A stretch of 64,000 bases of DNA from CAIQQQ01 sp040399685 (GCA_040399685.1 JBBART010000002.1:186001-250000); one strand, 5' to 3'. Positions 1-9,351 are shown, counted from the stretch's first letter. Program-made: numbers and translations. Notes: generated by a model from the letters alone, not told the origin.

Positions 1-277
1 TAACTTTTTTAAAAATCCAACAAGAAAATTAACTTTACTGTCTTCGTGTAAAATTTACGTGATTCATATTGATATTTTGGTAATGAGTTCTGCCGTAGGT
101 CTGTTTATTTTTTGTCTGAGGCATCACGGTTTTATATCAAAACGTATTGTTGCGTAGCAATGGAATGCCCGGCGGCGAACAGGGATTGGCGCTGTTGCCC
201 CCGTACCGTCATCATGATGTCAGTGACGTCGCTCGTGGCCAAGCACTCAAAATATTGTGGTTAACCGAGGCAGCAAC
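1..277. other. AT-rich non-coding stretch before the reductase gene
   Basis: No convincing gene is seen here. The first 150 bases are markedly AT-rich compared with the GC-rich genes around them, and the GC content rises towards the reductase start. The only useful signal is GAGG at 267-270, seven bases before the ATG at 278. A promoter for the reductase is expected here, but I cannot pick hexamers with confidence. Confidence 0.5.
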
Positions 278-2614
278 ATGACCGATGCGACGAAAGATTT
301 TACGGCAGGATTGGACGGCGGGTTCAAGCCGCATACGTCGCATTGGGGCGTGTTTTCCGCCAGATTACAGGGTGGCCAGCTGGAAGTGCGCGCGGACCCC
401 AACGATCCAGATCCGAACGGGATCATCCATAATTTCCCCACGGCTTTGCAGCATCGCGCCCGTATCGCCCAGCCCATGGTCCGTCGCGGCTGGCTGGAGC
501 GCGGCCCAGGACCGGATGACCGGCGTGGTGCGGACGAGTTCGTGCCGATGGCGTGGGATGCGGTGCTGGACCTGCTGGCGGCCGAACTGCGCAGGGTGCG
601 CGATGCCCACGGGCTGGGTTCTGTGTTCGGCGGCTCCTATGGCTGGGCCAGTGCCGGGCGCTTTCATCATGCGCAAAGCCAGATCCACCGGTTCCTCAAC
701 ATATCGCTGGGCGGGTATGTGCGGTCGGTGAACAGCTACAGTTCGGGCGCATCCTCAGTGCTGCTGCCGCAGATCCTGTCCAATTACGAAGACCTGACCA
801 AGCGCAACGTGTCGTGGGACCAGGTGGCCGAGCACTCCGACATCGTGGTGGCATTCGGCGGCATGGCGCTGAAAAACAGCATGGTGGCCGGTGGCAGCAT
901 CAGCAAGCATGTGGAGCGCGGCGCCATGGAGCGCGCTCGTGCGCGGGGTTGCGAATTCGTGCTGGTCGGCCCGCTGCGCGCCGATCTGCCGGACGAGGCG
1001 GGCGCTGAATGGATGAGCCTCATTCCCGGCACCGACACCGCGTTGATGATGGCGCTGGTGCACACGCTGGTCGTGGAGGGCCTGCATGACCGGGTGTTCC
1101 TGGATCGCTGCACCGTCGGCTGGCCGATCTTCGCGCAATATCTGCTGGGTGAGACCGATGGCCAGCCCAAGGATGCCGCCTGGGCCGCTGGGATCACCGG
1201 TGTGTCCGCCGAGGCGATTACGGCGTTGGCGCGTCGCATGGCCGGCCGTCGTGCGTTGGTGGTGGTGGCGCATTCCCTGCAACGCGCCCGGCACGGTGAG
1301 CAGCCGGTGTGGATGGCGCTGGTACTCGCCGCGGCTTTGGGGCAGTTGGGGTTGCCGGGCGGCGGCTATGCCTACGCCCTCGGCGCCATCGGTTACTACG
1401 GCCGCCGCACCAACGCGGCCCCGGCGCCCACCTTGGCGCAAGGGCGTAACCACGTGACGGATTTCATACCGGTGGCGCGCATTTCCGACATGCTGCTGCA
1501 TCCCGGCACCAAATATCGCTACAATGGCCGCACGCGCATCTACCCGCATATCCGCCTGGTCTACTGGGCCGGCGGCAATCCGTTTCACCACCACCAGGAC
1601 CTCAACCGCCTGCGCAAGGCGTTCGGCCGGCTGGACACGCTGGTGGTGCACGAGATGGCCTGGACCGCCACCGCCCGCCACGCCGACATCGTGCTGCCCT
1701 GCACGATGACGCTGGAGCGCGAGGATATCGGTGCCAGTTCCAACGATCCGGTCATGGTGGCGATGCACCAACTTGCCGAACCATATGGCCAAGCGCGTGA
1801 TGATTAGACAATCTTCGCCGGTTTGTCCGAGCGCCTTGGCACCGCGGAGGCGTTCACCGAAGGCCGCAGCGCACGGCAATGGGTGGAGTATCTGTATGAA
1901 AACACCCGCTCGGCCCTCGAAAAACTGGGCGAGCCGGCCCCCAGTTTCGAGGCGTTCTGGAAAGCGGGCGAGATCACGCTGCCGCAATTCCCCGATGATG
2001 GCGGCATGCTGCGCAGCTTCCGCGCCGACCCGGAAGCCAACCCTCTGCGCACGCCGAGCGGAAAGGTGGAAATCTACTCCGACACCATCGCCGGGCACGC
2101 TGAGCCTGACTGCCCCGGCCATCCCACCTGGCTTCCGCCCATCGACGTTCCGGATGCTTCCGCACCGCTGTTCCTGATCGCCAACCAGCCGGCCACCCGC
2201 CTGCACAGCCAGCTTGATTTCGGCGCCCACAGCGCCGGCGCCAAGCGCCGCGAGCGGGAGGTGGCGTGCATGCACCCCGACGATGCCGCGCCACGCGGCA
2301 TTCATGACGGCGACATCATTCGCCTGTTCAACGAACGCGGCGCCTGCCTTGCCAGCGTGACCCTGACCGACGGCATCCGCCCCGGCGTGGTGCAACTGCC
2401 AACCGGCGCCTGGTATGACCCGGCCGACCCCACGCAGGACATGTCGCTGTGCGTGCATGGCAACCCGAACGTGCTCACCCGCGATCTGGGAACATCCGGC
2501 CTGACGCAGGGCTGCACCGGCCAGTTGACCACGATCGAGGCCGAGCGGTTCGACGCAGCATTGCCGCCTGTCCGTGCATTCGATCCACCGATTGGCGTCG
2601 TGCCGCCTGGCTGA
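278..2614 (+). pseudogene. bisC: Molybdopterin-dependent S/N-oxide reductase (BisC/DMSO reductase type), interrupted by an in-frame TAG
   Basis: Both halves are one open frame that would code about 778 residues, the usual size for biotin, DMSO or TMAO reductases. The frame is broken only by TAG at 1805-1807 (codon 510). It reads ARDD-stop-TIFAGLSERLG, where relatives have a residue, usually Tyr, inside a DDYxIF-like motif, so a Tyr-to-amber nonsense change is likely. The first half holds the molybdenum-ligand motif GSYGWASAGR with Ser125. The second half carries the C-terminal molybdopterin-binding domain (NQPATRLHSQLDF). There is no Tat signal, which favours a cytoplasmic BisC-like enzyme over a periplasmic TorA. 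ATG 278 follows GAGG; a GTG at 257 is an alternative. Translation could also restart at ATG 1823, but half-proteins of this family are not expected to work. Sequencing error remains possible. Confidence 0.8.
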
Positions 2615-2941
2615 GGGCACCCAGTTGCGGCCCGACGCGCCGTCCTGCTGCTGCGGGTGCAGGTCGTTGACCACGGCCGGCATCCGCTGGTCGGGCCGGC
2701 CATTGGGTTGGGGGCAATCGGCAGAGAGGTAGATCGTCCGCCACACGCGTGCCAGCATGCTTGCCCGGTCCAGCATCAACAGCGAATGCAGGAATGTGGT
2801 GCCGGAGCGGGGAGGCCCGGCCACGATGACGGGCCGCACACTGTGTTGCAGGGCAATCGTTGGGGCGCAACGTCCGCCTGGTGCAGGCAAGGAGGTTGGA
2901 CCGAAGGTGAACACTGCCCAGGAAGTGCTGTAATGGCTCAT
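2615..2941 (-). pseudogene. Sulfotransferase remnant (N-terminal PAPS-binding part only)
   Basis: Read on the minus strand, this stretch encodes PVIVAGPPRSGTTFLHSLLM, which is the 5'-phosphosulfate-binding loop of PAPS sulfotransferases (Sulfotransfer_3 type). It is followed by plausible family sequence for about 60 residues. The remaining 200 or so residues of a normal enzyme are missing: the open frame simply runs on into the antisense of the upstream reductase, where similarity ends. It lies right beside cysD-cysNC, which make the PAPS such an enzyme would use. I read it as a decayed, 3'-truncated gene. The true end of homology could differ by tens of bases. Confidence 0.6.
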
Positions 2942-3398
2942 GGCACGCTATGCCGCCGAAGGTGGAGAGCCCCGCGGCGGATTTTACCTGCTTGATGAGC
3001 GCGTCTGCCGTCGATTTTTATAAATCACGTCGTTGTTTATTTTATGAAGGCATGATGAAAATGATTGTCGGATGGTATTTTTATAATACTTTAGAGTAAT
3101 GCCGACAAAGTGATGCAAAAAAATATCTCACTGTACCGATGGTAGTCGGGCGCCGCACTGTGGCCTTGGGGATCTGGTTGTTGCCGGGTTCAGTTTGAGG
3201 TGCGTTATGATACGCTTGCGCCCGTGACCGCCCGGATGTTCGCCCTGTCCGGCGTCTTGCAGGCCTCGATCTGGTCGCGCTTGGACGTGTTGCCGGCCTG
3301 GATTTGGCATCGTGGATAGCGGATGAAGCCACATGCCGGTGGCCGTGGTTCCGGCAAAGCCTTCGGCCAGAATGGCCGCGTGTCGAAAGAGTGAAACG
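2942..3398. other. Intergenic region before cysD
   Basis: About 450 bases without a supported gene. Bases 3000-3130 are AT-rich (TATAAT at 3082-3087) and probably hold the cysD promoter, but no well-spaced -35 box is visible. Bases 3140-3390 return to high GC. Both strands carry open frames there, but none resembles a family I know. A decayed mobile-element fragment is possible but unsupported. Confidence 0.4.
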
Positions 3399-4319
3399 AT
3401 GACACTTCCGCCTTCGGCACGCCTTTCCGCCCATTTGCGCCACCTTGAGGCTGAGGCAATCGGCATCATGCGCGAGGCGGCGGCCGTCTTTCGCAAGCCG
3501 GTCATGCTGTATTCCATCGGGAAGGATTCCGGTGTGATGCTGCATCTGGCGATGAAGGCGTTCTATCCCGGCAAGCCGCCGTTTTCGTTGCTGCACGTCG
3601 ATACAACCTGGAAATTCCGCGAGATGATCGCCCACCGCGACGCCATCGCGGCGCGCTATGGCATGAAGCTGATCGTGCACATCAATGCGGACGGTGTGGC
3701 ACGTGGTATAGGCCCCGTGGCGTCTGGTGCGGCCCTGCACACCCAGGTCATGAAAACCGAGGCCCTGCGCCAGGCGCTGGATGCGCACGGCTTTGACGCA
3801 GCCCTCGGCGGTGCGCGGCGCGACGAGGAAAAAAGCCGGGCGAAGGAACGAATTTTCTCCTTCCGAAATGCCCATCATGGATGGGAGCCGCGCGAGCAGC
3901 GTCCGGAATTATGGAGCCTGTTCAACACATGCCTGCACGAAGGTGAATCGATGCGGGTGTTCCCGCTCTCCAACTGGACCGAGTTCGACGTGTGGGACTA
4001 CATCGCAGCCGAAGACGTGCCGGTGGTGCCGCTGTATTTCGCCGCCAAGCGTCCTGTGGTGCGTCGATCCGGCACATGGATCATGGTGGACGATGACCGT
4101 CTGCCGCTGGAACCCGGTGAAGTTCCGGAGCTGCGCTCGGTGCGCTTTCGCACCCTGGGCTGCTATCCGCTGTCCGGTGCGATCGAATCGCACGCCACCA
4201 CGCTGGACGAGATTATCGCGGAAATGCGCGCCGCCAGGACGTCTGAACGTCAGGCCCGCCTGATCGACGGTGAGGGCGGCGCCTCGATGGAAGCCAAGAA
4301 GCGCGAGGGATATTTTTGA
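3399..4319 (+). CDS. cysD: Sulfate adenylyltransferase small subunit CysD
   Basis: This is the ATP sulfurylase catalytic subunit, 306 residues, which makes adenosine 5'-phosphosulfate from ATP and sulfate together with CysN. The PP-loop motif SIGKDS is at residues 39-44. The family motif GGARRDEEKSRAKERIFSFR follows, and the protein ends in the typical KKREGYF. Length matches the usual 300 or so. ATG 3399 is chosen because homologues begin close to this point; an in-frame start at 3333 would add 22 atypical residues. The stop codon overlaps the cysNC start (TGATG), so the two are translationally coupled. The operon supplies APS/PAPS for cysteine synthesis or sulfotransferases. Confidence 0.97.
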   Translation: MTLPPSARLSAHLRHLEAEAIGIMREAAAVFRKPVMLYSIGKDSGVMLHLAMKAFYPGKPPFSLLHVDTTWKFREMIAHRDAIAARYGMKLIVHINADGVARGIGPVASGAALHTQVMKTEALRQALDAHGFDAALGGARRDEEKSRAKERIFSFRNAHHGWEPREQRPELWSLFNTCLHEGESMRVFPLSNWTEFDVWDYIAAEDVPVVPLYFAAKRPVVRRSGTWIMVDDDRLPLEPGEVPELRSVRFRTLGCYPLSGAIESHATTLDEIIAEMRAARTSERQARLIDGEGGASMEAKKREGYF

Positions 4320-6154
4320 TGGCCCGCGATCTGCTGCGCTTCCTAACCTGCGGCTCGGTGGATGATGGAAAATCCACGTTGATCGGCCGCATCCTGCTCG
4401 ATTGCGGTGTGGTGCCCGACGACCAGTTGGCAGCGCTCGAACGCGACTCCCGCCGCTTTGGCACCACCGGCGATGCTCTGGATGTGGCGCTGCTGCTCGA
4501 CGGGTTGGATGCCGAGCGCCAACAAGGCATCACGATCGATGTCGCCTATCGCTATTTTTCCTCCGCCAACCGCGCCTTCATCGTGGCAGACACCCCAGGT
4601 CACGCTCAATTTACCCGCAACATGGCGACCGGAGCCTCCAACTGCGAATTGGCGGTCATTCTGGTCGATGCGCGCAAAGGCGTGCTGGCGCAGACAAGGC
4701 GGCACTCTTTTATCTGTGCACTGATGGGCATTCGCCATGTGGCGGTGGCGATCAACAAGATGGATCTGGTGGCGTTCGATCAGGCTGTTTTTGATCGCAT
4801 ATCGGCGGAATATCAAAAATTTGCGGCCGCGCTCGGCTTCCAATCCGTCACGCTGTTGCCGGTGGCGGCGCGTGACGGTGACAACGTGGTGCATCGCTCC
4901 ACCCGCGCCGCCTGGTATCAGGGACCCACGCTGCTCGAATACCTCGACCACGTGGATGTGCGCCAGGATGCCGCCACCAGGCCGTTCCGATTCCCTGTGC
5001 AGTATGTGCTGCATCCCGACCCCGATTTTCGCGGGCTCTCCGGCACCATCGCGTCCGGCGCCGTGGCGGTGGGTGACGGCATTGTGGTGGCGGCATCCGG
5101 CAAGGCCACCACCGTCAAGCGCATCGTGACCTTCGATGGCGACCTGCTGCAGGCCGAGGCGGGGCAGGCCGTGACCCTGGTGCTGGCCGATGAGGTGGAC
5201 ATCATCCGGGGCGACCTCCTGGCGCCGCCGCGCGACCGCCCGGAGGTCGCCGACCAGTTTGCGGCGCATGTGGTGTGGATGAGCGACCAGCCCATGCTTC
5301 CCGGACGCAGCTATCTGTTGATGTGCGGCACTCGCCTGGTGCCCGCGCGCGTTACGCTGCTGAAGCACCGGATCGATATCAACGACCTGTCTGAACGCAG
5401 CGCGCGCACGCTGGAACTGAACGACATCGGCGTGTGCAACATCGCCACCGACCAGCCGTTGGTATTCGACGCCTATGCCGCCAACCATTGCACGGGCGCG
5501 TTCATCCTCATCGACCGCACCACCCATGCCACCGCCGGCGCCGGCATGATCGATTTCGGCCTGCGCCGCGCGAACAACATCCACCCGCAAAGCCATTCCA
5601 TCGGAAAAGCGGAACGGGCGGCTGCATTGGGCCAGAAGCCACAAATTCTGTGGTTCACCGGGCTGTCGGGGTCGGGGAAATCAACGATCGCGGATCTGGT
5701 TGAGAAGGATCTGCACAGGCGCGGCATTCACTCCGTCCTGCTGGATGGCGACAACATGCGCTCTGGCCTGAACCGTGACCTGGGCTTCAGCGATGCCGAC
5801 CGTGTGGAGAATATTCGCCGCGTGGGGGAGGTGGCCAGGTTGATGCTGGATGCGGGGCTGGTGGTGATCTGTTGCTTTATTTCGCCCTTCGCCGCCGAGC
5901 GAGAGATGGTGCGCGATCTGGTGCCTGCGGGCGAATTCACGGAGATCTTTGTTGATACGGCTCTTGAGGAATGCATCCGGCGGGATCCCAAGGGTCTGTA
6001 TGCCAAGGCGTTGACCGGCAAGATTCCCAATTTCACCGGCATCGGTTCGCCGTATGAAGTGCCCGTGCAGCCCGATCTGCGAATTGCAGGCGCGATGGAG
6101 GTGGCTGTTGCGGTGGACGCGGTGGTGGCCTGGGTGATGGCGCGGCAGGGGTAG
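4319..6154 (+). CDS. cysNC: Bifunctional sulfate adenylyltransferase large subunit / APS kinase (CysN-CysC fusion)
   Basis: The fusion has 611 residues. Residues 1-430 are the CysN GTPase that drives ATP sulfurylase: P-loop GSVDDGKST at 12-20, then QGITIDVAYRYF, DTPGH and NKMD guanine-specificity motifs and a beta-barrel. Residues from about 440 are APS kinase: P-loop GLSGSGKST near 448-456, LDGDNMRSGLNRDLGFS, and the substrate motif PKGLYAKA. The product is PAPS. ATG 4319 overlaps the cysD stop; a TTG three bases earlier is unlikely to be used. The NodQ-like fusion is common in alphaproteobacteria. The nearby sulfotransferase is broken, so the PAPS probably feeds sulfite production or other enzymes outside the window. 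Confidence 0.97.
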   Translation: MARDLLRFLTCGSVDDGKSTLIGRILLDCGVVPDDQLAALERDSRRFGTTGDALDVALLLDGLDAERQQGITIDVAYRYFSSANRAFIVADTPGHAQFTRNMATGASNCELAVILVDARKGVLAQTRRHSFICALMGIRHVAVAINKMDLVAFDQAVFDRISAEYQKFAAALGFQSVTLLPVAARDGDNVVHRSTRAAWYQGPTLLEYLDHVDVRQDAATRPFRFPVQYVLHPDPDFRGLSGTIASGAVAVGDGIVVAASGKATTVKRIVTFDGDLLQAEAGQAVTLVLADEVDIIRGDLLAPPRDRPEVADQFAAHVVWMSDQPMLPGRSYLLMCGTRLVPARVTLLKHRIDINDLSERSARTLELNDIGVCNIATDQPLVFDAYAANHCTGAFILIDRTTHATAGAGMIDFGLRRANNIHPQSHSIGKAERAAALGQKPQILWFTGLSGSGKSTIADLVEKDLHRRGIHSVLLDGDNMRSGLNRDLGFSDADRVENIRRVGEVARLMLDAGLVVICCFISPFAAEREMVRDLVPAGEFTEIFVDTALEECIRRDPKGLYAKALTGKIPNFTGIGSPYEVPVQPDLRIAGAMEVAVAVDAVVAWVMARQG

Positions 6155-6282
6155 TGTCCCCGCACTGATCACTGAGGATGCACCTGCCATACTGTGCATG
6201 CAGGCCCCGGGCACAGTTCGAAACTTCCTGCAGGGACGTGATTTTTAAATAATACTGGTTCTGTGTTCATGGAGAGAGAATC

Positions 6283-6357
6283 TGGAGCGGGCGAGGGGGA
6301 TCGAACCCCTGACCCCAACCTTGGCAAGGTTGTGCTCTACCGCTGAGCTACGCCCGC
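6283..6357 (-). tRNA. tRNA-Gly (anticodon GCC)
   Basis: Minus strand. The acceptor stem GCGGGCG pairs with CGCCCGC. The D arm contains TAGCTCAGCGGTAGAGC, the anticodon stem-loop is CAACC-TTGCCAA-GGTTG with anticodon GCC, the T arm has GGTTCGATCCC, and CCA is encoded. The cloverleaf is complete, with 75 bases including CCA. Confidence 0.97.
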
Positions 6358-6560
6358 ACTCCAGTCTCTGTTACCGTCGTTGGCGAAGTCTCGTTCGCCC
6401 TCGTCGGGAGGCGAGCTTTTACGTTGGCTTTTCGAACGACGCAAGTGGGGGTGGCAAACTATTTTGCGTGATCGCTTGCCCGGTGTGATTTTTCGTGGCT
6501 TGTGCCGGACCAACGGCGCGACATTTATCAGCAGGCGCCCATCAGACAGCGAGGATCGTC

Positions 6561-7517
6561 ATGGATTATCTCATCGGTCAGAAGCCGCCGGCACCCACAC
6601 CCACCGCAGGCGCGTCCGCCGCGGCCGGGGCGATGATCATCGATACCACCGAGGCCGGCTTCATGGCCGATGTGATCGAGGCGTCGCGCACAATGCCCGT
6701 GCTGGTCGATTTTTGGGCCCCCTGGTGCGGTCCGTGCAAGCAGCTGACGCCCACGCTCGAAAAAGTCGTGACCGCCGCTGGTGGGCGTGTGTGGCTGGTG
6801 AAGCTGGATGTCGACACGGCGCCGAATCTGGTGGCGCAGCTCAGCCGCATGGGACTGCCGTTGCAGTCCATCCCGACCGTGGTGGGCTTTTGGCAGGGCC
6901 AGATTGCGGACATGTTCCAGGGCGCGCAGACCGAATCGGAGGTGAAGCGGTTCACTGAGGCGCTGCTGAAGCTGGCGGGCGGCGCGATGCCGGCGGCGGA
7001 TCTGGTTGCCGAGGCAAAATTGGCGATCGAGGCCGGCGCCCCGCAGGAGGCCGCCGAGCTTTACAGCGCCGTGCTGGACCAGGACCCGGAGAATGCCGAG
7101 GCGTGGGGCGGCCTGGTGCGCACTATGCTGGCCCTGGGCGACGAGGCGCAGGCCGAGGAGGCATTGTCGCAGGTGCCGGAAAAACTCGCCGAGCATATCG
7201 AGATCACCGGCGCCCGCAGCGCCTTGGCGCTGGCCGTGGAGGGCCGCGCCGCGCAGGCGCAGCTCTCCAGCCTGGACGCGCGGCTCGAAGCCGATCCGCT
7301 GGATCATGAGGCACGGCTTGACCTCGCCACCGCCTATAACGCCATGGATCGGCGCGAGGACGCGGCCGAGGCATTATTGTTTATTCTGAAGTCCAATCGC
7401 GCCTGGAACGATGGTGCGGCACGACTACAGCTTCTAAAGTTTTTTGAGGCCTGGGGCATGGACGATCCCGTCACGATGATCGCCCGCCGTAAATTGTCAG
7501 CACTTTTGTTTAGCTGA
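6561..7517 (+). CDS. Thioredoxin-domain protein with TPR tail (YbbN/CnoX-like)
   Basis: A cytoplasmic protein of 318 residues. The N-terminal thioredoxin fold (about 25-135) has the complete active site WCGPC at 55-59, so it should be redox active, unlike E. coli CnoX, which lacks one cysteine. The C-terminal half is alpha-helical TPR-like repeats (AELYSAVLDQDPENAEAWGG, then LDLATAYNAMDRREDAAEAL), as in the chaperone-holdase CnoX, which protects unfolded proteins and delivers them to GroEL. ATG 6561 has GAGG six bases upstream; an upstream in-frame start at 6495 is less likely. It is followed by LonN, Trm112 and DUF971 genes, a familiar alphaproteobacterial order. Confidence 0.92.
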   Translation: MDYLIGQKPPAPTPTAGASAAAGAMIIDTTEAGFMADVIEASRTMPVLVDFWAPWCGPCKQLTPTLEKVVTAAGGRVWLVKLDVDTAPNLVAQLSRMGLPLQSIPTVVGFWQGQIADMFQGAQTESEVKRFTEALLKLAGGAMPAADLVAEAKLAIEAGAPQEAAELYSAVLDQDPENAEAWGGLVRTMLALGDEAQAEEALSQVPEKLAEHIEITGARSALALAVEGRAAQAQLSSLDARLEADPLDHEARLDLATAYNAMDRREDAAEALLFILKSNRAWNDGAARLQLLKFFEAWGMDDPVTMIARRKLSALLFS

Positions 7518-7572
7518 GACGTCCCAATGTAGGGGCCCGGTGGGATGCTCCGCCTGGAAGATGCAAGGTGAC

Positions 7573-8253
7573 ATGAGAGACCAGCAGCCGCGTTTGGAAG
7601 AATTGCCGGAAATTCTACCCGTGTTTCCGCTCACCGGCGCCCTGCTTTTGCCGGGTGGCCGACTGCCGCTCAACATCTTTGAGCCACGCTATCTGGCGAT
7701 GGTCGAAGACGCGCTGGGTGACAGGCGGATGTTCGGCATGATCCAGCCCGATGCCAACCGACCGGAGACCGAGCATGGGCCGGCGCTGTATCGCGCAGGC
7801 TGCCTGGGCCGTCTGTCGAGCTTCAGTGAAACCGACGATGGGCGGTATCTGATCACGCTGACCGGACTGGTCCGCTTCGATGTGGCCGACGAGTTGCCGA
7901 TGCATCGGGGCTATCGGCGGGTGCGAACGGATTATCGCCGGTTCGCAGCGGATCTGATCGAGGCGCCGGTGCCTGCCGGTTTTGAGCGCGCCGAGCTTCT
8001 CGAAGCGCTGCGCGGCTATTTCGATCGTCAGGGCTTCGATGCCAACTGGGAGTCGATCGAGGCGATGGACAGCCATCATCTGGTGACCAGCCTGGCGATG
8101 ATCTGCCCGTTCGATCCGCTGGAGAAGCAGGCGTTGCTGGAAGCCGTGTCGCTGACGGAGCGCGCCCAGACCTTGCGCACCTTGCTGCGCATCGACATGC
8201 ATGAAACGCCACACGATCCGGATGAAACACCGCAGCGCCGCATGGCCAGTTAA
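7573..8253 (+). CDS. LON N-terminal substrate-binding domain protein
   Basis: This 226-residue protein consists of the Lon N-terminal (PUA-like) domain alone, with the hallmarks LPVFPLTGALLLPGGRLPLN and IFEPRYLAMVEDAL near the start. It has no ATPase or protease domain, so it is not Lon itself. Stand-alone LonN proteins are common in proteobacteria, and their role is not well defined. Start choice is uncertain: ATG 7573 fits homologues, while ATG 7561 and GTG 7540 are in frame. It follows the thioredoxin gene by 55 bases and precedes the Trm112-like gene by 16, so it is probably co-transcribed. Confidence 0.9.
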   Translation: MRDQQPRLEELPEILPVFPLTGALLLPGGRLPLNIFEPRYLAMVEDALGDRRMFGMIQPDANRPETEHGPALYRAGCLGRLSSFSETDDGRYLITLTGLVRFDVADELPMHRGYRRVRTDYRRFAADLIEAPVPAGFERAELLEALRGYFDRQGFDANWESIEAMDSHHLVTSLAMICPFDPLEKQALLEAVSLTERAQTLRTLLRIDMHETPHDPDETPQRRMAS

Positions 8254-8269
8254 CGATCAGGATTCCCGC

Positions 8270-8467
8270 ATGACCGATCTCCAGCCCACAGCCGTTGACC
8301 CGCGGCTTCTCGAAATCCTCGTCTGCCCCGTCACGCGCACGGCGCTGGAATACGACAGGGCGGCGGGTGAATTGATCAGCCGGGCGGCCGGCCTTGCCTA
8401 TCCGATCCGCGACGGCATTCCGATCATGCTGCCGGACGAAGCCCGCGATCTTGCGAACATCGGATGA
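8270..8467 (+). CDS. Trm112/YcaR family small protein
   Basis: A 65-residue protein of the Trm112/UPF0434 family, with LLEILVCPVTRTALEYD and YPIRDGIPIMLPDEAR as the diagnostic blocks. Only one cysteine of the zinc-ribbon pairs is kept (LVCPVT), as in many bacterial members, so zinc binding is doubtful. Eukaryotic Trm112 activates methyltransferases; the role of the bacterial form is not settled. ATG 8270 has AGGA seven bases upstream. The stop overlaps the next start (ATGA), so translation is coupled to the DUF971 gene. Confidence 0.93.
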   Translation: MTDLQPTAVDPRLLEILVCPVTRTALEYDRAAGELISRAAGLAYPIRDGIPIMLPDEARDLANIG

Positions 8468-8817
8468 TCACCGCCACTGAAATCCGGCTCCGTCGGGTCG
8501 AGAAGCGGCTGGACGTGGGGTTTGACGACGGCACCTCGTTCGAACTGCCGGCCGAATATCTGCGTGTCGAGAGCCCCAGCGCCGAGGTGCAGGGGCATGG
8601 GCCAGGGCAGCGCAAAACCATCGCTGGCCGCCGACATGTGGGCATCATGACCATCGAGCCGATCGGCCATTACGCCGTTCGGCTGGTGTTCGACGACTTG
8701 CACGACACCGGCATCTACTCGTGGGAATTTCTGCACCAGCTTGGCCGTGAGCACGATGTGCGCTGGGCCGATTACCTGGCCGCCCTGGCCGCCAAGGGCC
8801 TTTCCAGAGACCCCTGA
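8464..8817 (+). CDS. DUF971 family protein (GBBH-like N-terminal domain)
   Basis: A 117-residue protein made of one DUF971 domain, the fold also found at the N-terminus of gamma-butyrobetaine hydroxylase. The recognisable segments are LPAEYLRVESPSAEVQGHG, IEPIGHYAVRLVFDDLHDTG and IYSWEFLHQLG. No catalytic residues of the hydroxylase are present, so it is not an oxygenase. It overlaps the Trm112-like gene by four bases and ends the operon; the next gene is convergent. Function is unknown. The fold alone suggests an accessory or metal-binding role. Confidence 0.9.
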   Translation: MITATEIRLRRVEKRLDVGFDDGTSFELPAEYLRVESPSAEVQGHGPGQRKTIAGRRHVGIMTIEPIGHYAVRLVFDDLHDTGIYSWEFLHQLGREHDVRWADYLAALAAKGLSRDP

Positions 8818-8823
8818 CGCGGA

Positions 8824-9324
8824 TTATTCGCCCGGCAGCACCCGAATGGCGGTCAGGCCGGTGGCGAGCAGCCCTACAAGCTCTGGCAGCGGCAGGGCGA
8901 TGCAGCCTCGTGTGGGCGTCAGGTCGCGCCGTGCGACATGCATGAAGATCGCCGAGCCAGCGTGGCGGACGACGGGCCTGTCGTTCCAGCCCAGCACAAC
9001 CACGATGTCGTAGACGTCGTCATCGCGCCACAGCCGTTCATGGCGGCCGTCATAGGGCAGGCGCACGGGGGTGTTGTAGGCCACGTCATGCGGGTCGTCG
9101 CACCAGCCGTCATCCTGGGCGATCGGCTCGCGCGGCACCGAGGCGCGGGGCATGGCCACCCGGTCGGCGCGAAACAATATGCGGCGCAAGGACAGCAGGC
9201 CAGCCGGCGTGGCGTCGTCCCCTTCCTGCTTGTGGATGCGAACGCCTGCGCGACCGATGGCCGCGCGCCAGGGGCGTCCGGCAAGCAGTAGCCGGCCGTC
9301 GGGATGGAGGATCGCCTCAGTCAT
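8824..9324 (-). CDS. L,D-transpeptidase family protein (YkuD domain)
   Basis: A 166-residue protein with the YkuD catalytic signature HVARRDLTPTRGCIALP near its C-terminus, holding the conserved His and the catalytic Cys. The family cross-links peptidoglycan through 3-3 bonds, or attaches proteins to it. No signal peptide or membrane segment is visible at the N-terminus (MTEAILHPDG...), although the substrate is periplasmic. Either export uses another route, the true start is elsewhere, or this alphaproteobacterial subgroup acts differently. The gene lies 27 bases downstream of the GTP cyclohydrolase II gene on the same strand and may be co-transcribed with it. Confidence 0.88.
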   Translation of the reverse strand: MTEAILHPDGRLLLAGRPWRAAIGRAGVRIHKQEGDDATPAGLLSLRRILFRADRVAMPRASVPREPIAQDDGWCDDPHDVAYNTPVRLPYDGRHERLWRDDDVYDIVVVLGWNDRPVVRHAGSAIFMHVARRDLTPTRGCIALPLPELVGLLATGLTAIRVLPGE

Positions 9325-9351
9325 GTCGGTGTGCCGATTCAGTCGAGGCGT

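Noticed and set aside
1805..1807. TAG read as pyrrolysine or programmed readthrough
   Set aside because: The replaced residue is not at the active site and nothing suggests a pyl system in this type of organism. A nonsense mutation or an error is simpler.
755..2941. Open frame of 728 codons on the minus strand
   Set aside because: Beyond its first 100 or so codons it is the antisense of the reductase gene, with His/Gln/Arg-rich, family-less sequence typical of GC-rich shadows. Only the N-terminal sulfotransferase remnant is kept.
3140..3398. Transposase or recombinase remnant before cysD
   Set aside because: Short open frames on both strands gave vague resemblances only. No terminal repeats, target duplications or motifs were found.
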